In this document: in pieces, positions 61,396-64,000 of the stretch
How positions within the stretch are numbered: the stretch's first letter is position 1
Layout of the letters: each line of letters begins with the position of its first letter
Assembly (NCBI RefSeq): GCF_002374315.1
Contig: NZ_NWUX01000002.1
Span: forward strand, 191,150-255,149
Source of the DNA: Vreelandella nigrificans
GTDB taxonomy: Bacteria; Pseudomonadota; Gammaproteobacteria; Pseudomonadales; Halomonadaceae
Length of the DNA stretch: 64,000 bases
Direction: 5' to 3'
Position numbers and translations under genes: made by a program
The notes under the pieces: model-generated
Told to the model about the DNA's origin: nothing
The model's database searches: none
The model's input: the letters and a program-made list of their open reading frames with translations, nothing else

Positions 61396-62670
61396 TTATA
61401 TCAGCGATTCCAGGCAAGATTCGATAATATCCAGCCCTTCATTGAGCACGCTGTCTTCAATCGTGACCGGCATCAGGAAACGGATGGTGTTGCCGTACAT
61501 GCCGCAAGAAAGCAGGATCAACCCTTCTTCACGGGCTTTCTTGCACAGCGCAGCGGCAAGCTCTGGATTCGGCGTGCGATCCGTTTTGTTCGAGACCAGC
61601 TCAAATGCCGCCATAGCGCCCATGTTGCGCACATGATCAATACATTCAAACTTGTTCTGCCACTCACCAAAACGAGCCGCTAACTTTTCACCCAACGCTT
61701 GGCTTTTCGCAAGAATGTTCTCTTCTTCGAACACTTCCATCACCGCGAGTGCTGCGGCACAGGCAGTGGGGCTGCCGGTGTAGGTACCGCCAAGAGAGTT
61801 GGGGCCTGAGGCGTCCATGACCTTATCAGTGCCGACAATCGCAGAGATTGGCATGCCGTCAGCCATACTTTTCGCCATGGTCATCATGTCTGGCTCTACG
61901 CCGCTATGCTCAATGGCGAACATCTTTCCGGTACGTCCAAAGCCAGACTGCACTTCGTCGACGATCATCAGCATTCCGTGCTCATCACAAATCTCGCGGA
62001 TCTTCTTCAGGAAGCTTGTGGGCGCTGGGTAGAAACCGCCTTCACCCAATACCGGCTCCAGAATGATAGCTGCGGTATCTTTAGGGTTGGCGTCGGTTTT
62101 TAACGTCATTTTTAAGCCACGAATGGCTTCATCTTCACTAACGCCGTGATAGGGCACAGGGTAGGGCGCACGGAATACTGTGCCAGGCATCGGGCCGAAA
62201 TCGGTTTGATACGGAGCAACTTTGCCGTTCATCGCCATCGTGTAGAAAGTGCGACCGTGATAGCCGCCGTCAAAGCAGATGACGTTAGAGCGACCGGTGG
62301 CAGCACGGGCAATTTTGACTGCGTTTTCCAGCGCTTCTGCGCCGGAGTTAGCCAGCATTACTTTGGCATGGCCACGCACCGGTACAATATGGCTGAGTTT
62401 TTCAGCCACTTTTACATAGCCCTCATAAGGCATTACCGTCTGGCAGGTATGCATTACCTTATCAAGCTGGGCTTTAACGGCAGCTACCACTTTGGGGTGG
62501 CGGTGACCAATGTTTAGTACGCCAATGCCGCCTGCGAAGTCGATAAAGCGGTTACCGTCAGCGTCCCAGATCTCAGCGTTTTCGGCACGATCCGCAAAGG
62601 CTGTAGCGGGGCTTGCAGCACCTGCTGCGACGTACTTCTGCTTTAGTTCGTTTAGCTCGGCATTGCTCAT
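61396..62670 (-). CDS. gabT: 4-aminobutyrate aminotransferase
   Basis: A 424-aa class III PLP aminotransferase that takes GABA to succinate semialdehyde. Motifs: FADRAENAEIWDADGNRFID, the glycine-rich HRHPKVVAAVKAQLDKVMHT, SGAEALENAVKIARAATGR, ILEPVLGEGGFYPAP, VDEVQSGFGRTGKMFA and the PLP lysine in MAKSMADGMPISAIVG. Length and motifs fit GabT well; a 5-aminovalerate aminotransferase is the nearest alternative. No succinate-semialdehyde dehydrogenase gene is within view. Confidence 0.93.
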   Translation of the reverse strand: MSNAELNELKQKYVAAGAASPATAFADRAENAEIWDADGNRFIDFAGGIGVLNIGHRHPKVVAAVKAQLDKVMHTCQTVMPYEGYVKVAEKLSHIVPVRGHAKVMLANSGAEALENAVKIARAATGRSNVICFDGGYHGRTFYTMAMNGKVAPYQTDFGPMPGTVFRAPYPVPYHGVSEDEAIRGLKMTLKTDANPKDTAAIILEPVLGEGGFYPAPTSFLKKIREICDEHGMLMIVDEVQSGFGRTGKMFAIEHSGVEPDMMTMAKSMADGMPISAIVGTDKVMDASGPNSLGGTYTGSPTACAAALAVMEVFEEENILAKSQALGEKLAARFGEWQNKFECIDHVRNMGAMAAFELVSNKTDRTPNPELAAALCKKAREEGLILLSCGMYGNTIRFLMPVTIEDSVLNEGLDIIESCLESLI

Positions 62671-62799
62671 GGCTCAACTCCTTCGTATGGTGAATACTAC
62701 CTCAGCATAGTGCGCAAAAAACGTTAACACATGTATAGCAACGCAATGATGTCTGGGAAGTGTTATATCGCACCTTGCACGATGAGGCGTTGTCCTGCG

Positions 62800-64000
62800 T
62801 TAAATGATGCCTGCCTTTTTTAGCGCTTGGCGCTGTTCGCTGGTAATGCCAAGTTCATCGAGGATCTGCTGAGTGTGTTCACCTAGAGAAGGGGGAGCTG
62901 TCTGAGCGCTGATGGACTCACCGTTGATGCGGATAGGGTTAGCCACTAAGTCGACATGACCTGCTTGGCTGTGGGGTAGGGTTTGCTTTAGACCGCGGGC
63001 TTTCACATGGGGATCATCAAAGACACGGTCCAGGGTATTAATTGGCCCGCTGGGTACACCGGCGGCTTCAAAGTCTGCCAGCCATGCATCGGTATTTTGT
63101 GTCAATAATACGGCTTCCAACAACGGAACCAGTATTTCTCGGTGTTGCACACGTGCGCCGTTGGTGGCAAACCGTGCGTCTAACGGCAGGCTTGACTGGT
63201 CGATCACGTGGCAGAAACGCTTAAACTGTTCGTCATTGCCGACCGCAACAATCATATGACCATCTGCCGTGGCAAACGCTTGATAGGGCACAATATTGGG
63301 ATGCGCATTCCCCAGCCGCTGGGGTACTTGACCGGAAGTTAAGTAGTTGAGCGCTTGGTTTGCCAGTACGCCCACCTGCACGTCCATCAGCGACATATCA
63401 ATATGGCAGCCGATGTCGGTGTCGCGGCGCTGGTAAAGTGCTGCCAGCACTGCATTGGCGGCATAGAGGCCGGTGAAAATATCGGTAAAGGCAACGCCGC
63501 TTTTGACGGGGCCACCGCCGAGTTCATGATCAGGCTTGCCGGTCAGGCTCATAATGCCGCCCATTGCCTGAATCATAAAATCGTAGCCAGCACGGTGTGC
63601 GTAAGGACTTTCCTGGCCAAAGCCAGTGATCGAGCAGTAGATAAGCCGAGGGTTCAGTGCCTTAAGACTAGAATAGTCCAAGCCGTACTTTTTCAGGCCA
63701 CCCACCTTGAAGTTCTCAAGTAGCACATCCGAGGTGGCGGCAAGCTGCTTAATCAGCGTTTGGCCTTCAGGCTTGGCCATATCTACCGTGAGCGAGCGCT
63801 TGCCGCGGTTGGCACACAAATAATAAGCTGACTCTGAACTGCCAGAGAGCCACGGTGGCCCCCAGTGGCGAGTGTCGTCTCCACTGATGGGGCGCTCTAC
63901 CTTGACCACATCAGCCCCCATATCTGCGAGCATCTGTCCGCACCACGGGCCAGCCAGTACGCGTGAAATATCGAGTACTTTAATGCCTGCCAGTGGCTTG
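62800..64000 (-). CDS. CaiB/BaiF-family CoA-transferase (partial, cut by window edge)
   Basis: Open on the minus strand from 62800 to the last base. The first visible residues KPLAGIKVLDISRVLAGPWC precede GQMLADMGADVVKVERP, the family's N-terminal block, so only the first few codons lie beyond the window. The catalytic Asp is in the SLMDVQVGVLANQALNYL region. CaiB/BaiF enzymes move CoA between carboxylic acids (formyl-, crotonobetainyl-, mesaconyl-, succinyl-CoA and others); the substrate is not evident. It lies 129 bases upstream of gabT on the same strand. Confidence 0.92.
   Translation of the reverse strand, partial: KPLAGIKVLDISRVLAGPWCGQMLADMGADVVKVERPISGDDTRHWGPPWLSGSSESAYYLCANRGKRSLTVDMAKPEGQTLIKQLAATSDVLLENFKVGGLKKYGLDYSSLKALNPRLIYCSITGFGQESPYAHRAGYDFMIQAMGGIMSLTGKPDHELGGGPVKSGVAFTDIFTGLYAANAVLAALYQRRDTDIGCHIDMSLMDVQVGVLANQALNYLTSGQVPQRLGNAHPNIVPYQAFATADGHMIVAVGNDEQFKRFCHVIDQSSLPLDARFATNGARVQHREILVPLLEAVLLTQNTDAWLADFEAAGVPSGPINTLDRVFDDPHVKARGLKQTLPHSQAGHVDLVANPIRINGESISAQTAPPSLGEHTQQILDELGITSEQRQALKKAGII

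Overview
The window looks like the chromosome of a halophilic gammaproteobacterium of the Halomonas/Vreelandella type. I base this on gene order (pilF-rlmN-ndk-iscASR-cysE-trmJ, divergent suhB, secFD-yajC-tgt-queA), on moderate-to-high GC, and on the acidic exported proteins. This is inference from family resemblance; no database was searched.

1-13.3 kb is core housekeeping. On the minus strand lie a truncated type IV pilus lipoprotein gene, rlmN, ndk, a shortened isc operon (iscR-iscS-iscA with no iscU, hscBA or fdx), cysE and trmJ. suhB is on the plus strand, and its product has lost the usual metal-binding motif. The SecDF-YajC translocation genes and the queuosine genes tgt and queA follow, then tRNA-Leu(CAA).

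13.27-24.53 kb is a filamentous-phage (inovirus) prophage integrated into the 3' half of that tRNA. It is bounded by a 57-bp direct repeat, and each end has a look-alike terminator. On the minus strand it reads: AlpA-like regulator, an unknown gene, a very long imperfect hairpin (probable origin/packaging signal), ssDNA-binding protein, two tiny overlapping membrane proteins, major coat, terminator, adsorption protein, DUF2523-like protein, Zot ATPase, secretin, Rep and integrase. On the plus strand are a repressor with operator palindromes and an AT-rich cargo gene for an unknown membrane protein. A secreted DUF4124/BamE-like protein is encoded near the right end.

24.7-42.2 kb is an accessory metabolic region. 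It holds a Tat-exported metallo-beta-lactamase-fold hydrolase with a divergent LysR regulator, then an AraC regulator, RidA and an ornithine-cyclodeaminase-like dehydrogenase. Two adjacent deacetylase-family amidohydrolases are coupled to a class IV aminotransferase. On the other strand are a HisC-like aminotransferase, an FAD-linked oxidase and a complete Dpp/Opp-type ABC importer. A GntR regulator overlaps a third deacetylase gene. Together they suggest uptake and breakdown of an N-acylated amine or peptide-like compound; the substrate is not known.

42.3-55.3 kb is a defence-like accessory region. Its centre is a tightly coupled four-gene SMC/condensin-like operon (42321-48698): an SMC ATPase of 1220 aa, an MksE-like protein, a helical MksF-like protein and a small Toprim nuclease. 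It is best read as a divergent Wadjet/MksBEFG-like plasmid-defence system with a permuted gene order. Around it are a DMT transporter, an AT-rich orphan gene, ribonuclease Z, a decayed higBA toxin-antitoxin pair, an exported MetX-like hydrolase and a PD-(D/E)XK nuclease.

55.3-64 kb returns to ordinary genes: a UbiH-family hydroxylase, a sirtuin, selO, dinB, an alpha/beta hydrolase, a thiamine-binding-like protein, gabT and a truncated CaiB/BaiF CoA-transferase.
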